This document shows, in pieces, positions 1 to 8,814 of a DNA stretch of 64,000 bases. Each line of letters begins with the position of its first letter. The first letter of the stretch is position 1. A program made the position numbers and the translations under genes. The notes under the pieces are model-generated. The model saw only the letters and a list, made by a program, of their open reading frames with translations, was not told the origin of the DNA and made no database searches. The stretch comes from Mycobacterium sp. IS-3022 (lineage in GTDB: Bacteria > Actinomycetota > Actinomycetes > Mycobacteriales > Mycobacteriaceae), in contig NZ_LQIN01000001.1 in NCBI RefSeq assembly GCF_001500065.1, positions 248,001-312,000 on the forward strand. The letters are read 5' to 3'.

Positions 1-978
1 GCAGGCCACCGCGTAGCCCGCGGCCGCCAGCCACACCGCGCCGATGCGTCGCTTGCGCAGCACCGTCACCGCAACCACTGCGGCCAGCGCCACCCAACCC
101 AACACCATCACAGTCTGCGGCGGTGTTCCCCACGGCGATGCCGGGGCCCAGCGCTGCCAGTCCCACGGGCCGCCGACCAGGCCCGGCACGATCCCGTGCG
201 TCACCGACCGCGCGAGCAGGTCCCACGTCATCGTCAGATCCATGCTCCAGCGCTTCTGATCGACCACGACGAGGTAGACGACGATCCATCCGGCCGTAAT
301 CAGCAGGGACGGTACCCACAGACGGATACCTTTGCGCCACACCGCTTTCATCGATGCGGTATCGGTCACATGCGCTAACAGCGCAGCCACCGCGAACGCG
401 ACGAACGGAATCACCGCCGCCTTCTCGAAGAACAACAACCCACCGACATACACCACCAAACCCGTCGCCGCGTAACGCCACCTACCGGTGCGGACCAACA
501 GGATCGCGTCGCCGCACACCCACGCCATCGCGGCCAGCATCGGCAGTGAGTTCAGCGCCGCGGCCCACCACGCGAATCCGGGTACCGCCAGCGGCGTGAA
601 CAACGCGAAGGTGAACGGCAGCAACAACACCGGCCGCCAACCGAGGATCACGTGCAGGGCCCGCAGCAACGCCAACGAGGCCAGCAACTGCAGGACCAGC
701 AGGCTGATCGCCGGGCCAACCCAGTTCAGCGGCGCCAGCCGGGTGATGCCGCCCGCGACGAGGAACGCCGCGGGCATGACGTGGCCGTCGTGGTCGTCGA
801 ACAAATATGCCGGCGACAACAGTGGCTGCGTGCCGGCGCGACCGATCAGGATCAGATCGTCCCAGTAGAAGTAGCCGCCGAACGCAAGCACCGCCCGGAT
901 CGCCAACTGCACGACGACCAAGACGACGGCGGTGCGAGCGACCCAGGTGCCCGACCACGAGTTACCGGGGATAGGCAT
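1..978 (-). CDS. GT-C-like polytopic membrane protein (3' part missing)
   Basis: The reading frame is open from an ATG at 978 to the window edge (326 residues seen, C-terminus missing). It is strongly hydrophobic with many predicted membrane segments. An early loop carries YFYWDD at about residues 35-40, the kind of acidic motif found in the first extracytoplasmic loop of GT-C glycosyltransferases that use lipid-linked sugars. The start overlaps the galE stop by 17 bases, so it is the last visible gene of the minus-strand operon that begins at 8521. A polyprenyl-phosphate-sugar-dependent glycosyltransferase is the likely role, but this rests on topology and one motif; an unrelated integral membrane protein is possible. 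Confidence 0.65.
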   Translation of the reverse strand, partial: MPIPGNSWSGTWVARTAVVLVVVQLAIRAVLAFGGYFYWDDLILIGRAGTQPLLSPAYLFDDHDGHVMPAAFLVAGGITRLAPLNWVGPAISLLVLQLLASLALLRALHVILGWRPVLLLPFTFALFTPLAVPGFAWWAAALNSLPMLAAMAWVCGDAILLVRTGRWRYAATGLVVYVGGLLFFEKAAVIPFVAFAVAALLAHVTDTASMKAVWRKGIRLWVPSLLITAGWIVVYLVVVDQKRWSMDLTMTWDLLARSVTHGIVPGLVGGPWDWQRWAPASPWGTPPQTVMVLGWVALAAVVAVTVLRKRRIGAVWLAAAGYAVAC

Positions 979-1939
979 CCCCTGCTTGCCGGCGAGCGGT
1001 CCACGCGGACCGCACCATTTCCTCCAGCGAGTGCCGCATCTGCCAGTCCAGGTCGCGCGCCGCCAGGTCACCCGACGCGACGATGCGCGCCGGGTCGCCG
1101 GGTCGGCGCGCGGCGATGATCGGCTCGAAATCGAAGCCGGTGACATCGCGGATCGTGGTCATGATCTCGCGAACCGAGGTGCCGCTGCCGCTTCCGAGGT
1201 TGTAGACGGGCTCGATCGGCTCGCCGGCGGCCAATCGCCTCGCCGCGGCGACATGCGCGAGCGCCAGATCCGACACGTGAATGTAGTCACGCACGCAGGT
1301 GCCGTCCGGGGTCGGGTAGTCCGCGCCGTTGATCCGCGGCGTCTCGCCGCGGCAGAGCATGTCGAACACCAGAGGAAACAGATTGTGCGGGCTGACGTCG
1401 AACAGATCCTCCGACCCCGAGCCGACCACGTTGAAGTAGCGAAGGCTCGTGTGCCGCAGTCCGCATGCACGGGCGGTATCGCGAATGATCCACTCGCCCA
1501 CGAGCTTACTGACGCCGTAGGGCGATTCGGGTGCCGTCGGTGTCTGCTCCGTGACGATGTCGACATCCGGTGTGCCGTAGGTGGCCGCGCTGGACGAGAA
1601 CACCATCTTGTCGGTGCCGGCGGCTTCCATCGCCTTGAGTAGCGTGACTGTTGCCGACACGTTCTGCTCGTAGGTGTGTAGCGGTTGTTGCACCGAGACG
1701 CCCGCGTACTTGAAGCCCGCGATGTGTACGACGCCGGCCACGCGATGCTCGTCGAGTGTACGGGCGACAAGTCGACCATCGAGCAGGCTGCCGCGCACCA
1801 GGGGGACGTTCGACGGAACGAATCGCTCGAGGCCGGTCGAGAGGTCGTCGATCACCACCACGGGCATGTCGGCGGCCGAGAATGCGCGCACCACATGCGA
1901 ACCGATATATCCCGCGCCACCGGTCACCAGCCAGGTCAT
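962..1939 (-). CDS. galE: UDP-glucose 4-epimerase-type NAD-dependent sugar epimerase
   Basis: A 325-residue short-chain dehydrogenase/epimerase. The N-terminus TGGAGYIGSHVV (residues 5-16) is the NAD-binding Rossmann motif. The catalytic Tyr-Lys pair lies in ESPYGVSKLVGE, preceded by SSSAATYG with the catalytic Ser/Thr. GalE interconverts UDP-glucose and UDP-galactose in the cytoplasm. The ATG at 1939 is chosen because the fold starts directly there. It lies 62 bases after the flippase stop and overlaps the following membrane glycosyltransferase-like gene. The context suggests it supplies a nucleotide sugar to this envelope locus rather than serving galactose catabolism. Substrate specificity cannot be read from the sequence. 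Confidence 0.88.
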   Translation of the reverse strand: MTWLVTGGAGYIGSHVVRAFSAADMPVVVIDDLSTGLERFVPSNVPLVRGSLLDGRLVARTLDEHRVAGVVHIAGFKYAGVSVQQPLHTYEQNVSATVTLLKAMEAAGTDKMVFSSSAATYGTPDVDIVTEQTPTAPESPYGVSKLVGEWIIRDTARACGLRHTSLRYFNVVGSGSEDLFDVSPHNLFPLVFDMLCRGETPRINGADYPTPDGTCVRDYIHVSDLALAHVAAARRLAAGEPIEPVYNLGSGSGTSVREIMTTIRDVTGFDFEPIIAARRPGDPARIVASGDLAARDLDWQMRHSLEEMVRSAWTARRQAGDAYPR

Positions 1940-2001
1940 TCGATCATCCTCACCCTCGGAACGGCCGCCAGCATACGGACGATCTCGGTCCGCACCCTCG
2001 A

Positions 2002-3279
2002 TCACCCTGTGCGCTGACGTGACAGCGCGCGCAGGTGCACCGCGATGCCGACCAGCGGCCCGCACAGCAGCGCGAACACCGTGCGGGTCTGCAAGTCGAG
2101 TGGTAACAGCAGCAACAGCGTCGAGGCAACCGTGGCCGACACCCAGCCCAACGAATACGCGCGATGCAGCGACGCCGCCACCGCCGCCGCACCGGTCAGC
2201 GTGAGCAGCGCTATCGCGGTCGCCCCGGCCGTCAGCCAGGCCAGCAGCGCGCCGTCGGCCCGGTACTCCGCGCCGAACCCGCTGCGCAGCAACCACGGCC
2301 CGACCGTCCACGCGGCGAGCATGCCCAGCGAACCGACGCCGACCACGAGGACCGTGGGGGCCGCCAGCGCGCGCAACCGGTGCGCGCGCTCGTCGACGAA
2401 GTGGGCGATCAAGTTTCCCTGCATCGCCGTGAGCGGAACGAGCAGCGGCGCCCGCGTCAGCGTCACGGCGAGGATCACCACGCCTCCGGCCGCGCCGAGG
2501 TCGCCTGACGTCGCCTTGAGCAGCACCGGAAATCCCATCACAAGGATCGCGCTGGCGCCCGCCGCGGCGATCGAGTGCATCGCGCCGCGCAGGAACGTCG
2601 CAGTCCGAACCGGGGTCAGCAGGCCGGCGGCGTGCCGGGTGGAAGGTGAGGCGATCAACATGAGCAGCCATGCCACCGCACCCGCCACGGTGGCCCACAG
2701 GTAGCCGACCAGCCCCCAGCCGATCAGAAACGTCGCGATGGCCACCAGCACCCGCAGTCCGGCGTCGGTCACCATCAGCGAGCCGTAGGCCGTCCATCGG
2801 TTCAACCCCGCGAGTATCCCGAGAAGCGTTGCGTGCAAGCAGAACCCGGCCAGCCCGACGGCCAGCAACGCGATCGACGTCCACCGTGATTCGACGAACA
2901 CGTGCTCCGACCACAACGGTGAGCTCACCGCGATCGCCGCCGCCGACACGACGCCCACGACGGCGGCCACCCGCAGCGGACGGGTATGTGGCCCGTCGGG
3001 CGCCTCGAGATCACCGGCGGTGCGCACCTCTCGGGTGGCCTCCTGCAGCAGGCCGAACGCGGCGCCCGTGACGAGTCCGAACGCTCCCCAGAACACCCCG
3101 AACACCGAGAAGCCCGCCGGCTCGAGGTCGCGGGCGGCCAGATACAGCACCGCGTAACCGCACAGCGCGGACACGGCAGTCGCCGCACCGACCCGAGCGA
3201 CGCTGCTGCGCGCGACCGGACCGGTCGGCGATGTGCCGCTTGCGCTGAGCGCATCGAACGGCGCGCCCGCATCCGTCAC
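2002..3279 (-). CDS. MOP/Wzx-like flippase or polysaccharide-export membrane protein
   Basis: A 425-residue polytopic protein with about 12 hydrophobic segments and almost no soluble domain, as in the MATE/Wzx (MOP) flippase superfamily. A short polar N-terminus precedes the first helix at about residue 30. The GTG at 3279 is chosen because it overlaps the stop of the upstream peptidase gene in a GTGA coupling. Flippases of this type move lipid-linked precursors or small solutes across the cytoplasmic membrane. Position between an NRPS-like polymer synthetase and sugar genes suggests export of the product or of a lipid-linked glycan. The family assignment rests on topology, so another multi-helix transporter remains possible. 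Confidence 0.65.
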   Translation of the reverse strand: MTDAGAPFDALSASGTSPTGPVARSSVARVGAATAVSALCGYAVLYLAARDLEPAGFSVFGVFWGAFGLVTGAAFGLLQEATREVRTAGDLEAPDGPHTRPLRVAAVVGVVSAAAIAVSSPLWSEHVFVESRWTSIALLAVGLAGFCLHATLLGILAGLNRWTAYGSLMVTDAGLRVLVAIATFLIGWGLVGYLWATVAGAVAWLLMLIASPSTRHAAGLLTPVRTATFLRGAMHSIAAAGASAILVMGFPVLLKATSGDLGAAGGVVILAVTLTRAPLLVPLTAMQGNLIAHFVDERAHRLRALAAPTVLVVGVGSLGMLAAWTVGPWLLRSGFGAEYRADGALLAWLTAGATAIALLTLTGAAAVAASLHRAYSLGWVSATVASTLLLLLPLDLQTRTVFALLCGPLVGIAVHLRALSRQRTG

Positions 3280-4607
3280 GGCGGGTCCAGCGCGGGAAGG
3301 TCGGTCGAATACAACCAGCGGTCCCACAGCGGCCGCAGTGACGTGTTCGTGTAATGCGAAGCCAGGCCGGTGAAATCGTCGGACACCACGGTGCTGTGCC
3401 GGTAGCGCGCAGTCCAATCCTGCAGTAGGGCAAAGAAGTTGACATCACCGAGCTGACGCCGCAGTACGTGCAGCGTCAGCGCGCCGCGTTTGTACACCCG
3501 GTCGTCGAACATGTCCCGTGGACCGGGATCGGCGAGGACGAGGTCCTGCCGCGAGTTTGCGAGCCGCTGATGGTAGTGCCGCGCCCAGTCCTCGGCGCTG
3601 CGGCCGCCGGAATTCTCCGACCATAGCCACTCGGCGTAGCAGGCGAACCCTTCGTGCAGCCAGATGTGCCGCCACCGTTTCGCGGTCACCGAGTTGCCGA
3701 ACCACTGATGGGCGAGTTCATGTGCGATGAGCCGCTCGGCGCGGCGGCTGCCGTCGCAGTGGTTGGCGCCGAAGATCGAAATACCTTGCGCCTCCAGCGG
3801 GATCTCGAGATCGTCGTCGGTGACCACCACGGTGTAACCGTCGCCCAGCGGGTAGGCCCCGAACAACTCGACGAACAGCTTCATCATCTGCGGCTGGCGG
3901 GCGAAGTCGTGTTCGAAGTTGCCGAGCAACCGACTTGGCAGCACTGCGTCGATCGGAATGCCGTTCTTGGCAATGCGATGCCGGTCGTACATCCCGATCT
4001 GCATCGTGACCAGATAGGTCGACGTCGGCTCCGCCAGCTCGTAGGTCCACGTCGTCATCCCGGCCCGCGCACGCCGGGACACCAACTCGCCGTTGGCGAT
4101 CGCGCGATACGGGCTCTCGGTGGTGATCTGGACGCGAAAGCTCGCCTTGGCGCTCGGATGATCGTCGCAGGGAAACCATGACTGTGCGCCGTTCGGCTGG
4201 CCGGCGACCAGGGCGCCGTCGGTCAATTCCTCGAATCCGACGTCACCCCACAGTGAACGGATCGGCCGTGGGACGCCGCCGTAGCGCACGACGATCGTCA
4301 TCGCCGCGCCTGCCGGCATCGTGTCGCGCAATGCGATGTGCAACTTGCCCGTCGAGGTGTGAAACCGTTGCGGTCGGGCGTCATTGACGGTCACCTTCGT
4401 CGCCGACAGCGTGTCGCTGAGGTCGAGGGTGAAGGTGCGCAACGCCGCAAGCGTGACCGCGGTGATCGTCGCCGTGCCCGAGAGCCTGTTGATCGTTACC
4501 TTGTACTCGAGATCGAGTTCATAGCGCGACACCCGGTAACCGAAGTTGCCGCTGGCCGGTACGTACGGGTCGATGACCAGTGGCGGCTTCTTCTTGCTGC
4601 TCGTCAC
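3276..4607 (-). CDS. M1-family zinc metallopeptidase
   Basis: A 443-residue gluzincin peptidase. HELAHQ at about residues 296-301 gives HExxH, and the third zinc ligand Glu follows 18 residues later in WLHEGFACY. The N-terminal half is the all-beta saddle domain of M1 enzymes. The usual exopeptidase GAMEN motif is not present; its place is taken by PLEAQGISIFG, as in a short actinobacterial M1 subgroup. No signal peptide is seen, so it is probably cytoplasmic or membrane-associated. The GTG at 4607 overlaps the upstream synthetase stop (GTGA), implying translational coupling. It could trim, degrade or release the polymer made by the neighbouring synthetase, by analogy with the zinc aminopeptidase that degrades epsilon-poly-lysine in Streptomyces (inference). 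Confidence 0.85.
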   Translation of the reverse strand: MTSSKKKPPLVIDPYVPASGNFGYRVSRYELDLEYKVTINRLSGTATITAVTLAALRTFTLDLSDTLSATKVTVNDARPQRFHTSTGKLHIALRDTMPAGAAMTIVVRYGGVPRPIRSLWGDVGFEELTDGALVAGQPNGAQSWFPCDDHPSAKASFRVQITTESPYRAIANGELVSRRARAGMTTWTYELAEPTSTYLVTMQIGMYDRHRIAKNGIPIDAVLPSRLLGNFEHDFARQPQMMKLFVELFGAYPLGDGYTVVVTDDDLEIPLEAQGISIFGANHCDGSRRAERLIAHELAHQWFGNSVTAKRWRHIWLHEGFACYAEWLWSENSGGRSAEDWARHYHQRLANSRQDLVLADPGPRDMFDDRVYKRGALTLHVLRRQLGDVNFFALLQDWTARYRHSTVVSDDFTGLASHYTNTSLRPLWDRWLYSTDLPALDPP

Positions 4608-7600
4608 GCTGCCGTTGTTCTGGTCGAAGGTGCCGACGTACCACGGCGCTTCTTGCGCGGCGCAATCCACGGCGCGATGGGATTGCCCTGCCAGCGGGTC
4701 GACGGGGGCACCTCATCGCCACGCATCACGAGCGAAGCGGGGCCGACGGTCGCTCCGGCACCGATGCGCGCCGCGGGCAGTGCGACACAATGCGTACCGA
4801 GTGTCGAACCGCGTTCCAGCACAACGGTGTCCATCCGCATGATCCTGTCGTGGAACAGGTGGGTCTGCACCACGCAGCCGCGGTTGACGGTGGCGCCCGT
4901 CTCGAGGGTGACCAGGTCGGCCTCCGGCAACCAGTACGTCTCACACCAGACGCCGCGGCCGATCCGGGCGCCCAGTGCGCGCAGCCACAGGTTCATCACC
5001 GGCGTGCCGCTGGCGGCGCGCGCGAACCACGGCGCGGCGACGGTTTCGACGAAGGTGTCGGAGACCTCGTTACGCCAGACGAACGGCGACCACAGCGGAT
5101 GCTCGCCGGCCTCGATACGCCCGACCACAAGCCATTTCGCGATGACGGCAGCGATCCCGGCGACCGCGCCCGCCGCCAGCAGCACCGCGCCGCCGGCCAG
5201 CACAGCCCACCCCCAACCGGCATGCACGGCCAGCCACTGCAGGGCCAGCAACACCGCGACACCGATGCCGAACGTCACGATCAGCGGAACGACCCGGCAC
5301 GTCTCGACCAAGCCGCGCAGCAGCTTCAGCCGCGCCGACGGCGCGAAGGTGCGCAGCGCGTCGGCGGCGGTCGGTTTGCGGCGCAACCTGACCGGCGGAC
5401 TGCCCAGCCAGGACGACCCCGCCTTGGCCTTGCGCGGGGCCGCCGACAGCACCGCGACAAGCCCGTCGTCGGGCACTCGGCGGCCCGGTTGGGTGATGCC
5501 CGAGTTGCCGAGGAAAGCGCGCTTGCCGATTGTCGCCTTCGCGACGTGGATCCAGCCGCCGCCGAGCTCATAGGACGCCACCATGGTGTCGTCGGCCAGG
5601 AACGCGCCGTCCTCCACCACCGTGAACTTCGGGGTGAACAGTGCCGTCGAAATCTCCGTTCCGCGACCCACTTTGGCGCCGAGGAGTCGCAACCACCACG
5701 GCGTGAGCAGGCTTGCATAAATCGGGAAGAGATACGTGCGTGCGGCGTCCATCAGGCGTTCGGTGGCCCAGAGCTGCCATCCGATGCGGCTGCGCACCGG
5801 GCGATAACCCTCCCGCAGTCCCAGCGACAGCAGCCGCACTCCGGTCACCGTCAACACCGCGTAGGCCGCCACCGCAGCCAGCGTCGCCACCGGCGTCCAC
5901 AGGACAGCGGGCGCAATCGCGTCCGTCACCGACTCGGTATCGCGGACGCCGTAACCCAGCACGGCCAACCCGACCGCGATCGCGAGCAGCGGCAGCCCGC
6001 CGAGGAACAGGGACGTGACGCCGTAGACCGCCACCCACAGCGGGGCCCGGCGCGGGCGGTGGTCCGGCCACGGATGCCGCGCCTTTCCCGACTTCACCGC
6101 GGGCGAACCCTTCCAGTACTGACCGTTTTTCACCTTGCCGACGACTCCGGAGCCGGGGGCCACATCGGCGTTCTTTCCGACGACGGCGCCGGGCAGCAAC
6201 GTCGTGCGCGCACCGATGGTCGCGTCGTTTCCGACGGTGATCGGCCCGACGTGGAATCGGTCGCCGTCGATCCAGTGGCCCGACAAGTCGACCTCCGGCT
6301 CGATCGAGCTCCGGTGCCCGAGCTTGAGCATCCCGGTCACCGGCGGAGTCGAGTGCAGGTCCACGCCCTTGCCGACCTTGTTGCCCAGTGCGCGCGCGTA
6401 GAACACCAACCACGGTGCGCCCGCGAGGTTTTCGGCGCCGCTGGCTTCGGCGATCCGCTCGGCGAGCCACACCCGCAGGTGGACGGGGCCGCCGCGCCGG
6501 TAGGTGCCGGGCTCCACCCCGCCGAGCAGCAGTCGGGCGCACAGCGCCGCGATGCCCATCCGGCCGAGTGGAGTGACGAACAGGACGAAGCCCATCCCCA
6601 CCCACCACCAGTTCAGCGGCGCGGTCCACGGCACGAGGCCGGCCAGAACGTTGTTGGCCAACGCCAGCCATACCACCCACTGCAATCCGGTCAGCGTGGC
6701 CAGCGGAAGCGACAACGCCACCTGGGCCCCCTGCGTGAGATGCGACGTCGGCTTCACCTCGCGCGGACCCACCTGCGGTGGTGGTTCGAGTTCCTCGAGG
6801 AAGCTCGCCAGCGATCCCAGCCGGGGATGGTCGTAGAGGTCGCCGACGGTCACCTGAGGATGGCGCCGGCGCAGCGCGGCGACCAGTTGCGCCGCCGACA
6901 GTGAGCCGCCGCCGAGCGCGAAGAAGTCCGCTTCGGGGCCGTCGACCGGGGCGGCGAGCACGTCGCGCCAGAGGCCGGCGAGCCAGCCCATCGTGCCCGT
7001 CAGGTCGGCGCCGTGGTCTCCGGCGTCAGTTCGCGCAGGGTCGATCGGCCACGGCAAGGCGTCGCGGTCGACCTTGCCCGAGGTGCGGGTCGGCAGCTCG
7101 TCGACGAGCACGAGTCGCGGGACCAGCGCTGCCGGCAGTGTCTCGGCCAGCGCGACGCGCGCCTTGGCGAGGTCGAACGACGGGTCGGCGCTGGCGACAT
7201 AGCCGACCAGCAGCGGCGTGCCACTGGCCGTTCGGCGCACCGCCGCTGCACCGCCGCTGACGCCGGGCAGGTTGACCAGTGCGGCGTCCACTTCACCCAG
7301 TTCGATGCGCCGGCCGCCGACCTTGACCTGGTCGTCGGCGCGACCGACGAAGTAGAGGCCGTCGCGTTCCAGCCGCACCAGGTCACCACTGCGGTAGCCC
7401 CGGGACCAACCCAGCAACGGCATCGGCGCGTATTTCGCCGCGTCCTTGTCGGGGTCCAGATAGCGCGCCAAGCCCACCCCTCCGATGACGAGTTCGCCCA
7501 CCTCGCCGTACGGCACCGGCTCACCGTTTCGATCGACCACGGCCAGGTCCCAGCCGGCCAGTGGCAGCCCGATGCTCACCGGGCCGCCACCGGTCAGGCG

Positions 7601-8521
7601 GGCGGCGCATGCCACGACGGTCGCCTCGGTCGGTCCGTAGGTGTTCCACACCTCGCGGCCCTCGACGGCGAGCCGGTCCGCCAAATCGGGTGGGCAGGCT
7701 TCACCGCCGAAGATCAGCAGGCGCACCGCCTCGAGTGCCTCCGCGGGCCACAGGGCGGCCAGGGTCGGCACCGTGGACACCACCGTGACGTCGCGCGCGA
7801 CGAGCCACGGCCCCAGATCCATTCCGCTGCGCACCAGCGACCGCGGCGCGGGCACCAGGCAGGCTCCGTGCCGCCAGGCCAGCCACATCTCCTCGCATGA
7901 CGCGTCGAACGCCACGGACAACCCGGCCAGCACGCGGTCGCCCGGACCGATCGGATTGTCCTGCAGAAACATTCGTGCCTCGGCATCGACGAACGCGGCG
8001 GCGCTGCGATGGGTGACCGCGACACCTTTCGGCGTGCCGGTCGAGCCGGACGTGAAGATGATCCACGCGTCGTCGCGACCCAGTGGCGACACCGCGCGCC
8101 AGCCCCGAGAAGAACCGGGCCCGCGGGAAAGTCCCGCTTCGGTGATGATGGCCACCACGTTGGCCTCGGTGAACACCAGTTCGGCCCGCTCCTGCGGATC
8201 GTCGGCGTCGACGGGCACATAGGCGGCACCGGTGGCCAGGGTCGCCAGGATCGCGACGTACAGCGCGTAACTGCCCGATGGCATGCGGATGCCGATCCGG
8301 TCGCCGCGGCCGATGCCCCGCGCGGCCAGCCACCGCACGCTGTCCTCGATGTCGGTGATGAGTTCGGCGTAGGTGAGCTGCACCTCGCCGTCGTCGATCG
8401 CGGGCGCTTCGGGATAGCGGCCCGCGGTTTCGTAGAGGATGTCGATGAGCGTGCGGGGCGCCGGTGCCGCCGGGGACAACAGGTATTGAGGCGGTACTTC
8501 CGGCGGCAACTCCCCAGTCAC
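4604..8521 (-). CDS. Pls-like NRPS: adenylation, carrier and membrane C-terminal domain
   Basis: A 1305-residue protein with the architecture of Streptomyces epsilon-poly-lysine synthetase (about 1320 residues). Residues 1-490 form an adenylation domain: FTSGSTGTPKG (A3, about 154), FDASCEEMW (A4), NTYGPTE (A5, about 293), TSGKVDRD (A10, about 480). A carrier domain follows, with the phosphopantetheine Ser in LGGGSLSAAQ (about 539). From about 600 onwards there are six or so membrane helices alternating with soluble segments rich in hexapeptide-like turns, matching the 'NRPS terminal domain' family. There is no HHxxxDG condensation domain and no thioesterase. It should activate one amino acid and polymerise it at the membrane. 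GTG start at 8521; first gene of a five-gene operon. The actual amino acid and product are unknown. Confidence 0.85.
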   Translation of the reverse strand: MTGELPPEVPPQYLLSPAAPAPRTLIDILYETAGRYPEAPAIDDGEVQLTYAELITDIEDSVRWLAARGIGRGDRIGIRMPSGSYALYVAILATLATGAAYVPVDADDPQERAELVFTEANVVAIITEAGLSRGPGSSRGWRAVSPLGRDDAWIIFTSGSTGTPKGVAVTHRSAAAFVDAEARMFLQDNPIGPGDRVLAGLSVAFDASCEEMWLAWRHGACLVPAPRSLVRSGMDLGPWLVARDVTVVSTVPTLAALWPAEALEAVRLLIFGGEACPPDLADRLAVEGREVWNTYGPTEATVVACAARLTGGGPVSIGLPLAGWDLAVVDRNGEPVPYGEVGELVIGGVGLARYLDPDKDAAKYAPMPLLGWSRGYRSGDLVRLERDGLYFVGRADDQVKVGGRRIELGEVDAALVNLPGVSGGAAAVRRTASGTPLLVGYVASADPSFDLAKARVALAETLPAALVPRLVLVDELPTRTSGKVDRDALPWPIDPARTDAGDHGADLTGTMGWLAGLWRDVLAAPVDGPEADFFALGGGSLSAAQLVAALRRRHPQVTVGDLYDHPRLGSLASFLEELEPPPQVGPREVKPTSHLTQGAQVALSLPLATLTGLQWVVWLALANNVLAGLVPWTAPLNWWWVGMGFVLFVTPLGRMGIAALCARLLLGGVEPGTYRRGGPVHLRVWLAERIAEASGAENLAGAPWLVFYARALGNKVGKGVDLHSTPPVTGMLKLGHRSSIEPEVDLSGHWIDGDRFHVGPITVGNDATIGARTTLLPGAVVGKNADVAPGSGVVGKVKNGQYWKGSPAVKSGKARHPWPDHRPRRAPLWVAVYGVTSLFLGGLPLLAIAVGLAVLGYGVRDTESVTDAIAPAVLWTPVATLAAVAAYAVLTVTGVRLLSLGLREGYRPVRSRIGWQLWATERLMDAARTYLFPIYASLLTPWWLRLLGAKVGRGTEISTALFTPKFTVVEDGAFLADDTMVASYELGGGWIHVAKATIGKRAFLGNSGITQPGRRVPDDGLVAVLSAAPRKAKAGSSWLGSPPVRLRRKPTAADALRTFAPSARLKLLRGLVETCRVVPLIVTFGIGVAVLLALQWLAVHAGWGWAVLAGGAVLLAAGAVAGIAAVIAKWLVVGRIEAGEHPLWSPFVWRNEVSDTFVETVAAPWFARAASGTPVMNLWLRALGARIGRGVWCETYWLPEADLVTLETGATVNRGCVVQTHLFHDRIMRMDTVVLERGSTLGTHCVALPAARIGAGATVGPASLVMRGDEVPPSTRWQGNPIAPWIAPRKKRRGTSAPSTRTTAA

Positions 8522-8682
8522 GGCTACAAAACTACTCAGCGTCGGGGTTGTGTTGCCCGCGCCGCACGCGGCGGGTGATCACGATTACGACAACGCCGGG
8601 ACGTGGTCCGCCGACGACGTCGTCGACAGCAGGTTTGATTTCCCCCGGTTTCGGTCATTCGCAGGTACCTGGCAGAATCGGC

Positions 8683-8800
8683 TGCGGAGGGGAGTATTCC
8701 TTCGCCGCGGTGTCGTCATCACGTCGGCCGTCATCGGACGACCGGTGCTGCGGGCCGACACGAGCCGTCGTGGCGGTGGAAGAGACCTCCGGCGCTTTGA
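8683..8800 (+). promoter_or_regulatory. Probable yybP-ykoY manganese riboswitch upstream of the TerC gene
   Basis: The leader contains GGGGAGTA (8689-8696), followed by a GTGTCGTCATCACG segment and ending in GGAAGAGACCTCCG. CGGAGG near 8684-8690 can pair with CCTCCG near 8786-8792 to close the P1 stem. This order of conserved blocks matches the yybP-ykoY Mn(2+) riboswitch, which commonly precedes TerC/MntP-type exporters and turns them on when manganese is high. The TerC gene begins 15 bases downstream. Boundaries are approximate. Confidence 0.72.
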
Positions 8801-8814
8801 CGACCGGAGGATCA

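Noticed and set aside
4580..6904. 774-codon plus-strand frame across the Pls-like gene
   Set aside because: Arg/Gln/His-rich translation typical of antisense high-GC frames; no recognisable domain.
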